Positions 42,075-51,275 of a stretch of DNA of 64,000 nucleotides are shown here, one piece after another (position 1 is the first letter of the stretch; each line of letters begins with the position of its first letter). The notes under the pieces were generated by a model. That model made no database searches and was not told where the DNA came from. It saw only the letters and a program-made list of their open reading frames with translations. This DNA comes from Peptoniphilus genitalis (GTDB taxonomy: Bacteria; Bacillota; Clostridia; Tissierellales; Peptoniphilaceae): contig NZ_CP097885.1 in assembly GCF_023614525.1 (NCBI RefSeq), positions 1,486,501 to 1,550,500 on the forward strand, read 5' to 3'. The translations under genes and the position numbers were made by a program.

Positions 42075-43163
42075 ATGAAACTTGGAATCGTGGGACTACC
42101 TAACGTTGGTAAGTCTACTTTATTTAATGCCCTAACAAGTGCTGGAGCAGAAGCTGCAAACTATCCCTTTGCAACAATTGAGCCAAATGTTGGGGTTGTA
42201 AATGTGCCTGATGAAAGACTAGAAGTTCTTTCAAAATTAAATAACTCACAAAGAATTATCTACACTAATATAGAATTTTATGACATTGCTGGACTTGTTA
42301 AGGGAGCCAGCAAGGGGGAAGGACTTGGCAACCAATTTTTATCAAATATCCGTGAAGTTGATGCCATTGTCCACGTTGTAAGATGTTTTGACGACGAAAA
42401 CATTATTCACGTTGATGGTTCAGTTGATCCTTTGCGTGACATTGAAAATATAAACCTAGAATTAATTTTCTCTGACCTTGAGCAAGTTGAAAATAGGTAT
42501 GGAAAGGTTGCAAAAAAAGCAAGAGCTGAAAAAAATCTTGCAAAAGAAAGAGACCTTTTAGAAAAAATTAAGACTGCCCTTGAAGAAGGAAGGTCTGCAA
42601 GAGAAGTTGAACTTGATGAGGAAGAAAAGAAAATTATCAAGAACTATTCCCTTCTTAGTGCAAAACCTGTTATCTATGTTTGTAACGTTGCAGAAAGTGA
42701 ACTAACTAAGGATGACAATAAGTATGTAAAGGCAGTAAGAGAATACGCAGAAAAAACTGGCGACGAAGTTGTAGTTATCTCTGCAGAAATTGAATCAGAA
42801 ATAGCTGCCCTTGATGAAGATGAAAAGGAATTATTCTTAGAAGAGCTTGGTCTTGACTCATCAGGTCTTGATAAGTTGATTAAGTCAAGCTACAAGCTCC
42901 TTGGTCTAATTTCCTTTATCACAACTGGAGAAATGGAAACTAGGGCTTGGACAGTTAAAAAGGGTTCCAAGGCACCAGTTGCTGCTGGAAAAATTCATAC
43001 AGATATGGAAAGAGGATTTATTAAGGCAGACACAATCTCCTACCAAGACCTTGTTGACTCTGGCTCAATGGCAAATGCTAGGGACAAGGGACTTATTAGA
43101 AGTGAAGGAAAGGACTATGTCGTTGAAGATGGCGACGTAATTGTCTTTAAGTTTAACGTATAA
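42075..43163 (+). CDS. ychF: Ribosome-binding ATPase/GTPase YchF
   Basis: A 362-aa OBG-family P-loop protein that binds ribosomes and hydrolyses ATP more readily than GTP in studied relatives. G1 is [10 protein letters not shown]2 [21 protein letters not shown]3 [16 protein letters not shown], the altered G4 NVAE; the C-terminal TGS-like domain includes [21 protein letters not shown] and ends [14 protein letters not shown] precedes the ATG. It heads a run of five same-strand genes. Confidence 0.96.
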   Translation: MKLGIVGLPNVGKSTLFNALTSAGAEAANYPFATIEPNVGVVNVPDERLEVLSKLNNSQRIIYTNIEFYDIAGLVKGASKGEGLGNQFLSNIREVDAIVHVVRCFDDENIIHVDGSVDPLRDIENINLELIFSDLEQVENRYGKVAKKARAEKNLAKERDLLEKIKTALEEGRSAREVELDEEEKKIIKNYSLLSAKPVIYVCNVAESELTKDDNKYVKAVREYAEKTGDEVVVISAEIESEIAALDEDEKELFLEELGLDSSGLDKLIKSSYKLLGLISFITTGEMETRAWTVKKGSKAPVAAGKIHTDMERGFIKADTISYQDLVDSGSMANARDKGLIRSEGKDYVVEDGDVIVFKFNV

Positions 43164-43188
43164 TTAAGCTGAAGAAAAAAGGTGATTT

Positions 43189-44019
43189 ATGATTAAAATG
43201 CTTTCAATGGACCTAGATGAAACTCTCTTAACAAGCGATAAGGTGATGACAGAATCCTTTAGGCCCTTTGTGGAAAAATTAAAAGCTAATAATATTATTC
43301 CCGTGGTTGCAACTGGAAGAGAATTCTACACTGCTCACAGATTTGTGGGCGAAGATCTTGAGATAGATTTGATTTGCAACAATGGAAATATTATTAAGAA
43401 TAACAAAACTGGAAAACTTGAATTTGTAAATCCCATGTCAAAGGAAGATGTAGATTTAATTATGTCCTTTGACAAGAATGACAAGGTCTACTCCACAATC
43501 CATGTTGAGAGGGAAGATGGGATTGACCTCCTATACAAGAAAAAGAATTTTAATTCTCTTGAAGGGACTTATGTGGATGCCTTTAGGGGAAGAAATCTTG
43601 GACTTGATAACTTTGATGATTTTGAAGGTTATCCTCTTTCAATTGTTTTTGCAGGAAGTCACGACGACTTAGTTGAACTTAGAAGGAATATAAAAGATGG
43701 AATTGGAGATGACAAGTTCAACTTCCATCTTATGAAGATAAAGAGACATCCAAAGTGGATGCTGGAAATCCTTCAAAAGAATGGGGACAAGTTTTTCGGC
43801 GTAAAGAAGTATGCAGAAAATAGGAATATAAAACTAGAAGAAGTTGCAGCAATTGGCGACGACTCCAACGACAAGATGCTTGTAGAAAATGTTGGACTTG
43901 GCTTTGCCATGATAAATGCTGTTGATGTCTTAAAGGAAGTTGCCGATGTGGTTTCTGATTATGACAACAACCATGATGGCGCAATAAAAATTTTAGATAA
44001 GGTTTTATTTGGTGATTAA
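43189..44019 (+). CDS. HAD-superfamily phosphatase, Cof type
   Basis: A 276-aa Cof-like (IIB) HAD hydrolase. Motif I is SMDLDETLLT (nucleophile Asp), motif II VVATGREFY, motif III the Lys in the KRHPKWMLEI block, and motif IV IGDDSNDKMLVENVGLGFAMINA. Such enzymes dephosphorylate sugar phosphates, FMN or pyridoxal phosphate; the substrate is not predictable. AAGGTGATTT precedes the ATG, and the stop directly abuts the next gene's ATG. Confidence 0.92.
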   Translation: MIKMLSMDLDETLLTSDKVMTESFRPFVEKLKANNIIPVVATGREFYTAHRFVGEDLEIDLICNNGNIIKNNKTGKLEFVNPMSKEDVDLIMSFDKNDKVYSTIHVEREDGIDLLYKKKNFNSLEGTYVDAFRGRNLGLDNFDDFEGYPLSIVFAGSHDDLVELRRNIKDGIGDDKFNFHLMKIKRHPKWMLEILQKNGDKFFGVKKYAENRNIKLEEVAAIGDDSNDKMLVENVGLGFAMINAVDVLKEVADVVSDYDNNHDGAIKILDKVLFGD

Positions 44020-44871
44020 ATGAATATTAACTGGTACCCTGGTCACATGAAGAAGACCATAGAGGATATTGAGAAGAAGTTAAAGCTCGTTGACTTTGTA
44101 ATAGAAATTATAGATTCCAGAATCCCCTTCTCAAGTAGAAATCCTCTCTTTGATGACCTCTTAAAAAACAAAAAGAGACTTCTTATTTTTAACAAGTCAG
44201 ACCTATCTGATCCTAAGTTAAACGACCTTTGGATGGATAGACTAACTGATGAGAACAACTTTGCCATCTCCTACAATGCAATGAAACCCAATGTTGGTCT
44301 CGTTGTAAATAAGTCAGAAGAACTAATGGCAGAAGAAATAAAAAAATTTGAAGACAAGGGCCTTAACAAGGGACCACTACGTGCTATGATTGTTGGGATT
44401 CCGAACTCAGGCAAGTCAACTTTTATCAATTCAATATCAGGCACAAGGTCAGCCAAAACTGGAAACAGGCCAGGAGTTACCAAGGTCAACCAGTGGATAA
44501 AGATTCATCCCAAGCTCCACCTTCTTGACACACCAGGGGTTCTTTGGCCAAAGTTCCAAGATAAGGTTGGACTTAATCTTGCCTTCACTGGTGCCATAAA
44601 AGATGAAATCATGGACAGGGAAACTCTTGCCTTGAGATTAATAGAAAAGTTAAAGGAAATTGCTCCTTCTTCTTTAGAAGAAAGATACAAGCTTCAAGAT
44701 ATCCATGACATGACTGGAATTGAAATCATGGATGAAATTGGAAGTAAGAGGGGAGCCCTAATGCGTGGTGGCTACATCGACTACGAAAAAGTTTCTGGCA
44801 TTATCCTAGATGAATTTAGGAAGGGAATCCTTGGAAGGATTACATTGGAGGTTCCTGATGAGTTTTTATAA
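44020..44871 (+). CDS. rbgA: Ribosome biogenesis GTPase YlqF/RbgA
   Basis: A 283-aa circularly permuted GTPase needed for late 50S assembly. G4 (NKSD) comes first, then G1 GIPNSGKST, G2 around RPGVTK, and G3 DTPGVL, as in RbgA. The N-terminal WYPGHMKKTIEDIEKKLKLVD and the catalytic His region are typical. It starts on the base after the HAD gene, with GGTGATT overlapping that gene's end, and overlaps rnhB by 14 bases. Confidence 0.95.
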   Translation: MNINWYPGHMKKTIEDIEKKLKLVDFVIEIIDSRIPFSSRNPLFDDLLKNKKRLLIFNKSDLSDPKLNDLWMDRLTDENNFAISYNAMKPNVGLVVNKSEELMAEEIKKFEDKGLNKGPLRAMIVGIPNSGKSTFINSISGTRSAKTGNRPGVTKVNQWIKIHPKLHLLDTPGVLWPKFQDKVGLNLAFTGAIKDEIMDRETLALRLIEKLKEIAPSSLEERYKLQDIHDMTGIEIMDEIGSKRGALMRGGYIDYEKVSGIILDEFRKGILGRITLEVPDEFL

Positions 44872-45475
44872 TTTTGAAGAAGAATATTATGAAAAGGGCT
44901 ACAAAAATATTTGCGGTATAGATGAAGTTGGCAGGGGATGTCTCTTTGGCGACGTAGTTTCCTGCGCAGTAATTATGCCAAGGGGAGAATACATTGAGGG
45001 GGTAAATGACTCCAAAAAATTATCTCCCAAGAAGAGAGAGGCACTCTACTTAAAAATTTTAGAATCTGCAATTGCAGTTGGTATTGGCAGGGCAAATGCT
45101 GACATAATTGATAAGGTAAATATTAGGATGGCGACCCACATCTCCATGATCAACGCTCTTGAAAATTTAAGAGACAGTGAAAATAATAAAATCGAAGCTG
45201 ACTGTGTATTAATTGATGCTGAAACTATTCAAACTGGAATTTTTCAAAAGGCAATAGTTAAGGGTGACGAGTCTTGCTACTCCATTGCCTGTGCATCTAT
45301 TGTTGCGAAGGTCTACAGGGACAATCTCTGCAAGAAGTGGGCAGAAGAATATCCCCAATATGGACTTGAAAAGCACAAGGGTTACGCAACAAAATATCAC
45401 AGAGAAGCTCTTAAAGCTTACGGTCCAAGTGACATGCACAGAAAAACTTTTTTAAAGAATATAAAATCATGGTAG
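44858..45475 (+). CDS. rnhB: Ribonuclease HII
   Basis: A 205-aa RNase that nicks at ribonucleotides in DNA and removes RNA primers. The active-site block IDEVGRGCLFGDVVSCA carries Asp and Glu; VLIDAETIQ gives the second Asp and KGDESCYSIACASIVAKVYRD the rest. I chose ATG 44858, with TTGGAGGTTCCTG upstream; the earlier start at 44810 lies within rbgA. Next to rbgA and yraN, as in many Firmicutes. Confidence 0.94.
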   Translation: MSFYNFEEEYYEKGYKNICGIDEVGRGCLFGDVVSCAVIMPRGEYIEGVNDSKKLSPKKREALYLKILESAIAVGIGRANADIIDKVNIRMATHISMINALENLRDSENNKIEADCVLIDAETIQTGIFQKAIVKGDESCYSIACASIVAKVYRDNLCKKWAEEYPQYGLEKHKGYATKYHREALKAYGPSDMHRKTFLKNIKSW

Positions 45476-45828
45476 GACATAATTTATTTTTCGGAAATCG
45501 TGGGGAAGATATTGCCACAAAATTTTTAGAAGAAAAGGGCTACCTTATATTAGATAGAAATTATCGCGCCCTTGGAACAGAAATAGATATTATTGCACGT
45601 GACAAGGATGAACTTGTCTTTGTAGAAGTGAAGTCGCGTAACTCTAGAAAGTATGGAGATGCTTATGAAGCTGTGACAGAATACAAGATGCAAAATATTA
45701 TTCAAACAGCAACAGCTTACATTATGGCAAAGGGGCTTTTTGATATTATGGTTCGCTTTGACATAATTGAAGTTTATTTTAATGAGAAGGAAATCAATCA
45801 CATAGAGTCGGCATTTATGCTTTCATAA
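45469..45828 (+). CDS. YraN family (UPF0102) endonuclease-like protein
   Basis: A 119-aa protein of UPF0102, with a predicted Holliday-junction-resolvase-like PD-(D/E)XK fold. GNRGEDIATKFLEEKGYLILDRNYRALGTEIDIIARDKDELVFVEVKSRNS contains the conserved E, D and ExK residues; KMQNIIQTATAYI follows. Its function is not established. It overlaps rnhB by seven bases and ends the ychF-yraN gene run at a terminator. Confidence 0.93.
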   Translation: MVGHNLFFGNRGEDIATKFLEEKGYLILDRNYRALGTEIDIIARDKDELVFVEVKSRNSRKYGDAYEAVTEYKMQNIIQTATAYIMAKGLFDIMVRFDIIEVYFNEKEINHIESAFMLS

Positions 45829-45852
45829 AACTAGGTTAAGCCTAGTTTTTTT
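45829..45852 (+). terminator. Terminator after yraN
   Basis: AACTAGG / CCTAGTT stem with TTAAG loop followed by T6. Confidence 0.85.
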
Positions 45853-45867
45853 ATTTGCAATAATTAC

Positions 45868-45895
45868 TTGCTAATTAAAAAACTTGTGTTATTAT
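45868..45895 (+). promoter_or_regulatory. Probable suf operon promoter
   Basis: TTGCTA (45868-45873), 16-base spacer, TATTAT (45890-45895), about 58 bases before sufC. Confidence 0.5.
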
Positions 45896-45953
45896 AGTTA
45901 ATAGAAAAAACATAGTAATTTTGTATGAATTATTTTTAATAAATGGAGGAAGT

Positions 45954-46700
45954 ATGACAGAGTTATTGAGAATAGAAAATTTAAGCGCAGGCGTAGAGGA
46001 AAAGCAAATTTTAAAAAATATAAATTTGAAAATTAATTACGGCGAAGTTCACGTAATCATGGGACCAAATGGTTCTGGTAAATCTACTCTTGCCAATGTA
46101 ATCATGGACAATCCTGTTTACAATGTAACAAGCGGAAAGATCTTCTTAGATGGTGAAGACATAACAGATCTTACTACAGACAAGAGAGCAAACAAGGGAC
46201 TATTTATGTCCTTCCAAACTCCAGAAGAAGTTCCGGGAATTTCTGTAGAAAACTTTATTAGGACTGCAAAGTCTTTAAAGGAAGACAAGACAATTTCAAT
46301 TTTAAAATTTAAAAAAGAAATTAAGAAGGAAATGGAAGAATTAAAAATGGATTCTTCTTACGCAGAGAGATATTTAAACGTAGGCTTCTCTGGTGGAGAA
46401 AAAAAGAAAAACGAAATTCTTCAAATGTTAATGTTAAAGCCTAAGCTTGCTATTCTTGATGAAACAGACTCGGGTCTTGATGTTGATGCAACAAGAATTG
46501 TATCAAGTGGTATTGAAAAATATTTAAACAAGGACAATGCAGTTTTAATTATCACTCACCACAAGGAGTTAATCGACAACATTAAACCTGACTTTGTTCA
46601 CGTTGTATTAGATGGTGAAATTGTAAAAGAAGGAGACGCTTCTCTAATCGATAAAATCGAAAAAGAAGGATTTAACTGGATAAGAGAAGAGGTGAAATAA
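45954..46700 (+). CDS. sufC: Fe-S assembly ATPase SufC
   Basis: The ATPase of the SufBCD scaffold (248 aa). Walker A GPNGSGKST, signature GFSGGEKKKNEI, Walker B LAILDETDSGLDVDA and the H-loop ITHHKELI; NRLFM-type ABC features fit the SufC form. I chose ATG 45954 because TGGAGGAAGT is just upstream; an in-frame ATG at 45921 has no such site. First gene of sufCBDSU. Confidence 0.97.
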   Translation: MTELLRIENLSAGVEEKQILKNINLKINYGEVHVIMGPNGSGKSTLANVIMDNPVYNVTSGKIFLDGEDITDLTTDKRANKGLFMSFQTPEEVPGISVENFIRTAKSLKEDKTISILKFKKEIKKEMEELKMDSSYAERYLNVGFSGGEKKKNEILQMLMLKPKLAILDETDSGLDVDATRIVSSGIEKYLNKDNAVLIITHHKELIDNIKPDFVHVVLDGEIVKEGDASLIDKIEKEGFNWIREEVK

Positions 46701-46701
46701 T

Positions 46702-48117
46702 TTGGTTAAGAAGGTAGAAAAAACTTATGTAGAAGACATGGACCGTGGGGTCTATGACATTAAAAATAAATTCACATTTAGGTCAAAGACTGAGAAGGGA
46801 CTTACAGAAGAAATTGTAAGACAAATTTCTGCTGAAAAGGACGAACCAGAATGGATGCTTGAAAGTAGACTTAAGGCTCTTAAGATCTTTAACGAAAAAG
46901 AAAATCCAAAATGGGGTCCAGATCTTTCTGAAGTTGACATGGATGAAATCACAACTTATATAAGACCAGATGCAGATATGTCTGACGACTGGAAAAATGT
47001 TCCTGATGAAATTAGGGATACTTTTGACAAGCTTGGAATTCCTGAAGCAGAAAAAGAATCCATGCTTTCTGGTGTTGGAGCTCAATACGACTCTGAAGTT
47101 GTTTACCACTCCATCCAAAAATATCTTTCAGACCAAGGTGTAATTTATACAGACTTTGAAACAGGACTTAAAGAATATCCTGAAATTGTAAAAAAATATT
47201 TTAGCAAGTGTATCACACCTAATCTTCACAAGTACGCAGCCCTTCACTATGCAGTATGGTCTGGTGGATCCTTTGTATATGTGCCAAAGGGAGTAAACGT
47301 AGATATACCTCTACAATCTTACTTTAGACTTAATGCTCCAGGCGCAGGACAATTTGAACACACACTAATTATTATAGAAGAGGGAGCCTACTGTCACTTT
47401 ATAGAAGGTTGCTCTGCTCCAAAGTACAATGTTATAAACCTACACGCAGGTGCAGTTGAACTTTTTGTTGGAGAAGGCGCAACTCTTAGGTATTCAACAA
47501 TAGAAAACTGGTCAAGAAATATGTACAACCTCAACACCAAGAGGGCAATCGTTGAAAAAGATGGAAAGATCGAATGGGTTTCAGGATCCTTTGGTTCAAA
47601 AGTTTCCATGCTTTACCCAGCGTCAATCCTTGTGGGAGAAAATGCATCTAGTGAATTCACTGGTATCTCCTTTGCAGGTGAAGGACAAAATCTTGACACT
47701 GGAGCACAAGTTGTTCACGCAGCACCACACACTACTTCAACTGTAAATACAAAATCAATTTCAAAATCTGGTGGGATTGCAATTTACAGGGGACTTGTTG
47801 AAATAAAAGAAAATGCTGTTGGCGCAAAGAACGCAACATCTTGTGAGTCCTTGATGCTTGATAATAAGTCAAGATCAGACACTATTCCTACAATTAAAAT
47901 TGAAAACAATAATATTGATATTGGACACGAAGCAAAAATCGGAAGGATTAGCGACTCAGTTATCTTCTACCTAATGTCCAGGGGTATCTCTGAACAAGAG
48001 GCCAAGGAAATGGTAGTAAGAGGTTTTGCTGAGCCAATAGCTAAGGAACTTCCTATGGAATACGCAGTTGAGATGAATAACTTAATTAATCTTGAACTTG
48101 TTGGAGCAATTGGGTAG
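46702..48117 (+). CDS. sufB: Fe-S assembly scaffold SufB
   Basis: A 471-aa beta-helix scaffold of SufBC2D on which Fe-S clusters are built. Family blocks: YAALHYAVWSGGSFVYVPKGV, EGCSAPKY, TKRAIVEKDGKIEWVSGSFGSKVSMLYP and the HEAKIGRISDSVIFYLMSRGISEQEA C-terminal block. Translation starts at TTG 46702, with GAGGTG about eight bases upstream; family length supports this. One base separates it from sufC. Confidence 0.96.
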   Translation: MVKKVEKTYVEDMDRGVYDIKNKFTFRSKTEKGLTEEIVRQISAEKDEPEWMLESRLKALKIFNEKENPKWGPDLSEVDMDEITTYIRPDADMSDDWKNVPDEIRDTFDKLGIPEAEKESMLSGVGAQYDSEVVYHSIQKYLSDQGVIYTDFETGLKEYPEIVKKYFSKCITPNLHKYAALHYAVWSGGSFVYVPKGVNVDIPLQSYFRLNAPGAGQFEHTLIIIEEGAYCHFIEGCSAPKYNVINLHAGAVELFVGEGATLRYSTIENWSRNMYNLNTKRAIVEKDGKIEWVSGSFGSKVSMLYPASILVGENASSEFTGISFAGEGQNLDTGAQVVHAAPHTTSTVNTKSISKSGGIAIYRGLVEIKENAVGAKNATSCESLMLDNKSRSDTIPTIKIENNNIDIGHEAKIGRISDSVIFYLMSRGISEQEAKEMVVRGFAEPIAKELPMEYAVEMNNLINLELVGAIG

Positions 48118-48124
48118 GTGAAAG

Positions 48125-49174
48125 ATGAATAAATTAATAGGAAATGAAATTGCCTTTAAGACTTTTGATTTCTTAAGGGTAAATGAAGCAGAAATAGAAA
48201 TTCCCCAAATTAAAGGGGTCTTATATAGAGAAGTAGGAGAAGATAATCCAGGAGAAATTTCTGAATTTGAAAATATTAAGTACGGCATATCAAATGACGC
48301 CTTAGATTTAAATAGGAAATACCTAAACTATTACAAGTCCTACACAAGTGAAGAAGGAAAGACAGAAGAAGCCTTCAAGTTATTTGAACTTGACGATGAA
48401 TATTCTGAACTCTTTGACCTTCATCACATAGTTGCAGAAAAAGATTCAAAATTAAAAGTTGTCCTCGATTACACATCTTGTGGCAGCAGTGAAAAATTTA
48501 GGAATACTGTTATAAAAGTCCTTGCAAAAGAAAACTCTGAAGTCGAAGTTTTTGTAATAGCAAGAGATGATGACAAGTCCCTAGTTCTTGAATCTATTGG
48601 AGTTTATACAGAAGACCATGCAAAAGTCAGCGTCCACCAATATGAACTTGGATCAGCTAGACTTTACACAAACTACAAGTGTGAATTAATTGGCGAATAC
48701 TCTGAAGGCCATGTAAATTCAATTTACTTTGGTCAAAAGGATGAGTACATCAACATGAACTATGACATGATTCACAGGGGCAAGAAGACTGAGTCAGACA
48801 TCTTAGTTAATGGAGCCTTAAAGGGTAGGTCATCAAAGAACTTTAAGTCAAACCTTCAATTTATAGAAGGTGCTAAGGGTGCAGTGGGTTCTGAAGAAGA
48901 ATATTCAATCCTACTTGATGATACAGTTCACTCAATCTCAGTTCCCCTAATGCTTGCTCATGAAGATGATGTTGTTGGTAACCACGCATCTAGTTCTGGT
49001 AAGCTTGATGGAAATCAAATTTTTTATCTAATGTCTAGGGGTATAAGCTATGAAGAAGCAGAAGCCCTAATAGTTGAGTCCAAGTTCTCTGGAGCTATTG
49101 ATGCCCTAGGAGATGAAAAGTTAAAGGACGAAGTTTGGGAAGCAGTTAGAGAGATTATAAAGAGAGGAAATTAA
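48125..49174 (+). CDS. sufD: Fe-S assembly scaffold SufD
   Basis: A 349-aa SufB paralogue that completes the SufBC2D complex. The C-terminal region has the shared LMLAHEDDVVGNHASSSGKLD and QIFYLMSRGISYEEAEALI blocks; the N-terminal part is shorter and more divergent than in SufB. TAGGTGAAAG precedes the ATG, seven bases after sufB, and the stop abuts the sufS start. Confidence 0.95.
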   Translation: MNKLIGNEIAFKTFDFLRVNEAEIEIPQIKGVLYREVGEDNPGEISEFENIKYGISNDALDLNRKYLNYYKSYTSEEGKTEEAFKLFELDDEYSELFDLHHIVAEKDSKLKVVLDYTSCGSSEKFRNTVIKVLAKENSEVEVFVIARDDDKSLVLESIGVYTEDHAKVSVHQYELGSARLYTNYKCELIGEYSEGHVNSIYFGQKDEYINMNYDMIHRGKKTESDILVNGALKGRSSKNFKSNLQFIEGAKGAVGSEEEYSILLDDTVHSISVPLMLAHEDDVVGNHASSSGKLDGNQIFYLMSRGISYEEAEALIVESKFSGAIDALGDEKLKDEVWEAVREIIKRGN

Positions 49175-50416
49175 ATGTTTACTAAAAACGAAATAGAAGA
49201 AATTAGAAAAGAGTTTCCCTTTTTAAATTTAAAATCCAATGGAAAGCCAATAATTTATCTTGACAATGGTGCAACAACACAAAAACCAAGAGAAATTATT
49301 GATAATATAAAAAACTTTTACGAAAGTGAAAATGGAAACCCTCACAGGGGAGCCCACTATCTTGCAATGAAGTCAACAGAAGTTTACGAAGATGCAAGAC
49401 AAAAGATAGCAGACTTTATTGGAGCAAGGAAGGCATCAGAAGTTGTATTTCTTAGAAATGCAACTGAAGCCTTAAACCTTCTCGCTTACTCTTATGGACT
49501 AAACAACTTAAAAGAGGGCGATGAAATTGTAATTTCAATTATGGAACACCACTCCAACCTTGTGCCTTGGCAAGAAGTTTGCAAGAAAACTGGAGCAAAG
49601 TTAAAATTTTTATATGTTGACGATGATATGCAAATTCCATTTTCTGAAATCGAAGAAAAAGTTACCAAGAACACAAAGATTGTTTCAATCACAGGAGCAT
49701 CTAATGTTGTTGGAACAAATCCTGATATAGAAAAAATTGTAAAGTATGCAAGAGAAAATTCTGATGCAAAAATCATTCTTGATGGAGCACAACTAGTTCC
49801 TCACAGGAAGGTAAATGTAAGTGAACTTGACGTTGACTTTATGGCCTTCTCTGGCCACAAGATGTACTCTGCCTTGGGAATTGGTGTACTTTATGGTAAA
49901 GAAGAACTCTTAAACAAGATGGATGTCTTCCTTACTGGTGGCGACATGATTGAATATGTCTACGAAGACCACACAACTTTCTTAGATGCACCACAAAGGT
50001 TTGAAGCAGGAACTGCCAATGTTGAAGGAGCAGTAAACCTTGCAGCAGCCATTGACTTTATAAATAAATACGGTATGGAAAGAATTGACGACTACGAAAG
50101 ATTTTTAACTGACTACTGTTATAGCAAACTTAAAGAACTAGACTATCTTGAAGTCTACACAACAAGTGACAAGAACAGGGCCCCAGTAATTTCTTTCAAT
50201 TTTAAAGAAGCTCACCCTCACGATGTTGCATCAATCCTTGACACTTATGGAATTGCCATAAGATCAGGTCATCATTGTGCTCAACCTCTTCACAGGTACT
50301 TGGGTTCAAACTTCTCTTGTAGGGCAAGTTTTGCAATCTATAACACAGTGGAAGAAATTGATTATTTCGTTGAACATCTTGAAGATGTAAGGAGGATTTT
50401 AGGAATTGAATCTTGA
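49175..50416 (+). CDS. sufS: Cysteine desulfurase SufS
   Basis: A 413-aa PLP enzyme of group II that draws sulfur from cysteine for SufU. Blocks: YLDNGATTQKP, NPHRGAHYLA, the PLP Lys in AFSGHKMYSALGIGVLYG and the catalytic Cys in IRSGHHCAQPLHRYLG. GAGGAAATTAA precedes the ATG at the sufD stop. Its end overlaps sufU by 11 bases. Confidence 0.96.
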   Translation: MFTKNEIEEIRKEFPFLNLKSNGKPIIYLDNGATTQKPREIIDNIKNFYESENGNPHRGAHYLAMKSTEVYEDARQKIADFIGARKASEVVFLRNATEALNLLAYSYGLNNLKEGDEIVISIMEHHSNLVPWQEVCKKTGAKLKFLYVDDDMQIPFSEIEEKVTKNTKIVSITGASNVVGTNPDIEKIVKYARENSDAKIILDGAQLVPHRKVNVSELDVDFMAFSGHKMYSALGIGVLYGKEELLNKMDVFLTGGDMIEYVYEDHTTFLDAPQRFEAGTANVEGAVNLAAAIDFINKYGMERIDDYERFLTDYCYSKLKELDYLEVYTTSDKNRAPVISFNFKEAHPHDVASILDTYGIAIRSGHHCAQPLHRYLGSNFSCRASFAIYNTVEEIDYFVEHLEDVRRILGIES

Positions 50417-50861
50417 TAATATTTACACAGAATTAATCTTGGAACACTCCAGGAACAAACACAACAGGAGAGAGTTAGAAGACTACACAAAAAAAGAACT
50501 TGGTCACAATCCAAGTTGTGGAGATGAAATCACTCTTGAAGTTAAGATTAAAGATGACACCATAGAAGATATATCCTACACAGGTCACGGCTGTGCCATC
50601 TCTCAAGCTTCAACTTCAATTATGTGTGACAATGTAAAGGGCATAAAAGTTGAAGAAGCTATTGAAAGAGCAGACAAATTTATTGGTATGGTAAAGGGAG
50701 AGATTGACGACCCAGATGAGCTGGAAGATCTTGACGATGCCATTGCCTTTGAATCTATTTCAACTTTGCCTGCAAGAGTAAAGTGTGCAGTCCTATCCTG
50801 GTACACATTAAAAAATATGTTAGAAAACAATGAAGATAAGGGATCTTTTAATCCATTATAA
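50406..50861 (+). CDS. sufU: Sulfur-transfer protein SufU
   Basis: A 151-aa zinc-dependent sulfur acceptor that partners SufS. The three Cys sites are in GHNPSCGDEITLEV, YTGHGCAISQASTSIMCD and ARVKCAVLSWYTLK; the D and C ligands of the Zn site are present. Translation begins at TTG 50406 with AAGGAGG about ten bases upstream, inside the end of sufS. The sequence between the second and third Cys is acidic as in SufU rather than IscU. Confidence 0.93.
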   Translation: MNLDNIYTELILEHSRNKHNRRELEDYTKKELGHNPSCGDEITLEVKIKDDTIEDISYTGHGCAISQASTSIMCDNVKGIKVEEAIERADKFIGMVKGEIDDPDELEDLDDAIAFESISTLPARVKCAVLSWYTLKNMLENNEDKGSFNPL

Positions 50862-50872
50862 GAGGTGATTAG

Positions 50873-51268
50873 ATGAAATTATCTACAAAGGGTCGTTACG
50901 GCCTAATGGCCATGTACAACTTAAAGGAAAATATGGGAAAGGGTCCAATAGCCTTAAAGGATATAGCAAAAGATGAAAATCTTTCAGAATCTTATTTGGA
51001 ACAACTCTTCACCCTTCTTAGAAAGGCAGACCTTGTCAAATCAATTAGGGGTGCAGGAGGAGGTTATGTCTTAGCAAGAGACCCACAAAACATTGCAATT
51101 GGAGAAATTATAAATGCCCTTGAGGGAGATATTTCTCTTTCCTGCTGCGACCTTGGAAAAAATGTTGCTTGTGGCAAGCAAGCTGATTGTGCAACAAGAG
51201 ATATCTTATCTAAACTTCAAGGTAAAATCGAAGGTGTCATGGAGTCCATGACCCTAGCAGACATGTGA
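50873..51268 (+). CDS. Rrf2-family transcription regulator (IscR-like)
   Basis: A 131-aa winged-helix repressor. The N-terminal MKLSTKGRYGLMAMYNL and the recognition region LSESYLEQLFTLLRKADLVKSIRGAGGGYVLAR are diagnostic. A C-terminal cluster of Cys (SCCDLGKNVACGKQADCAT) could ligate a [2Fe-2S] cluster, so it is a candidate Fe-S sensor for this operon. AGAGGTGATTAG precedes the ATG, 11 bases after sufU; the next gene is a desulfurase. Confidence 0.93.
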   Translation: MKLSTKGRYGLMAMYNLKENMGKGPIALKDIAKDENLSESYLEQLFTLLRKADLVKSIRGAGGGYVLARDPQNIAIGEIINALEGDISLSCCDLGKNVACGKQADCATRDILSKLQGKIEGVMESMTLADM

Positions 51269-51275
51269 GGCCCTT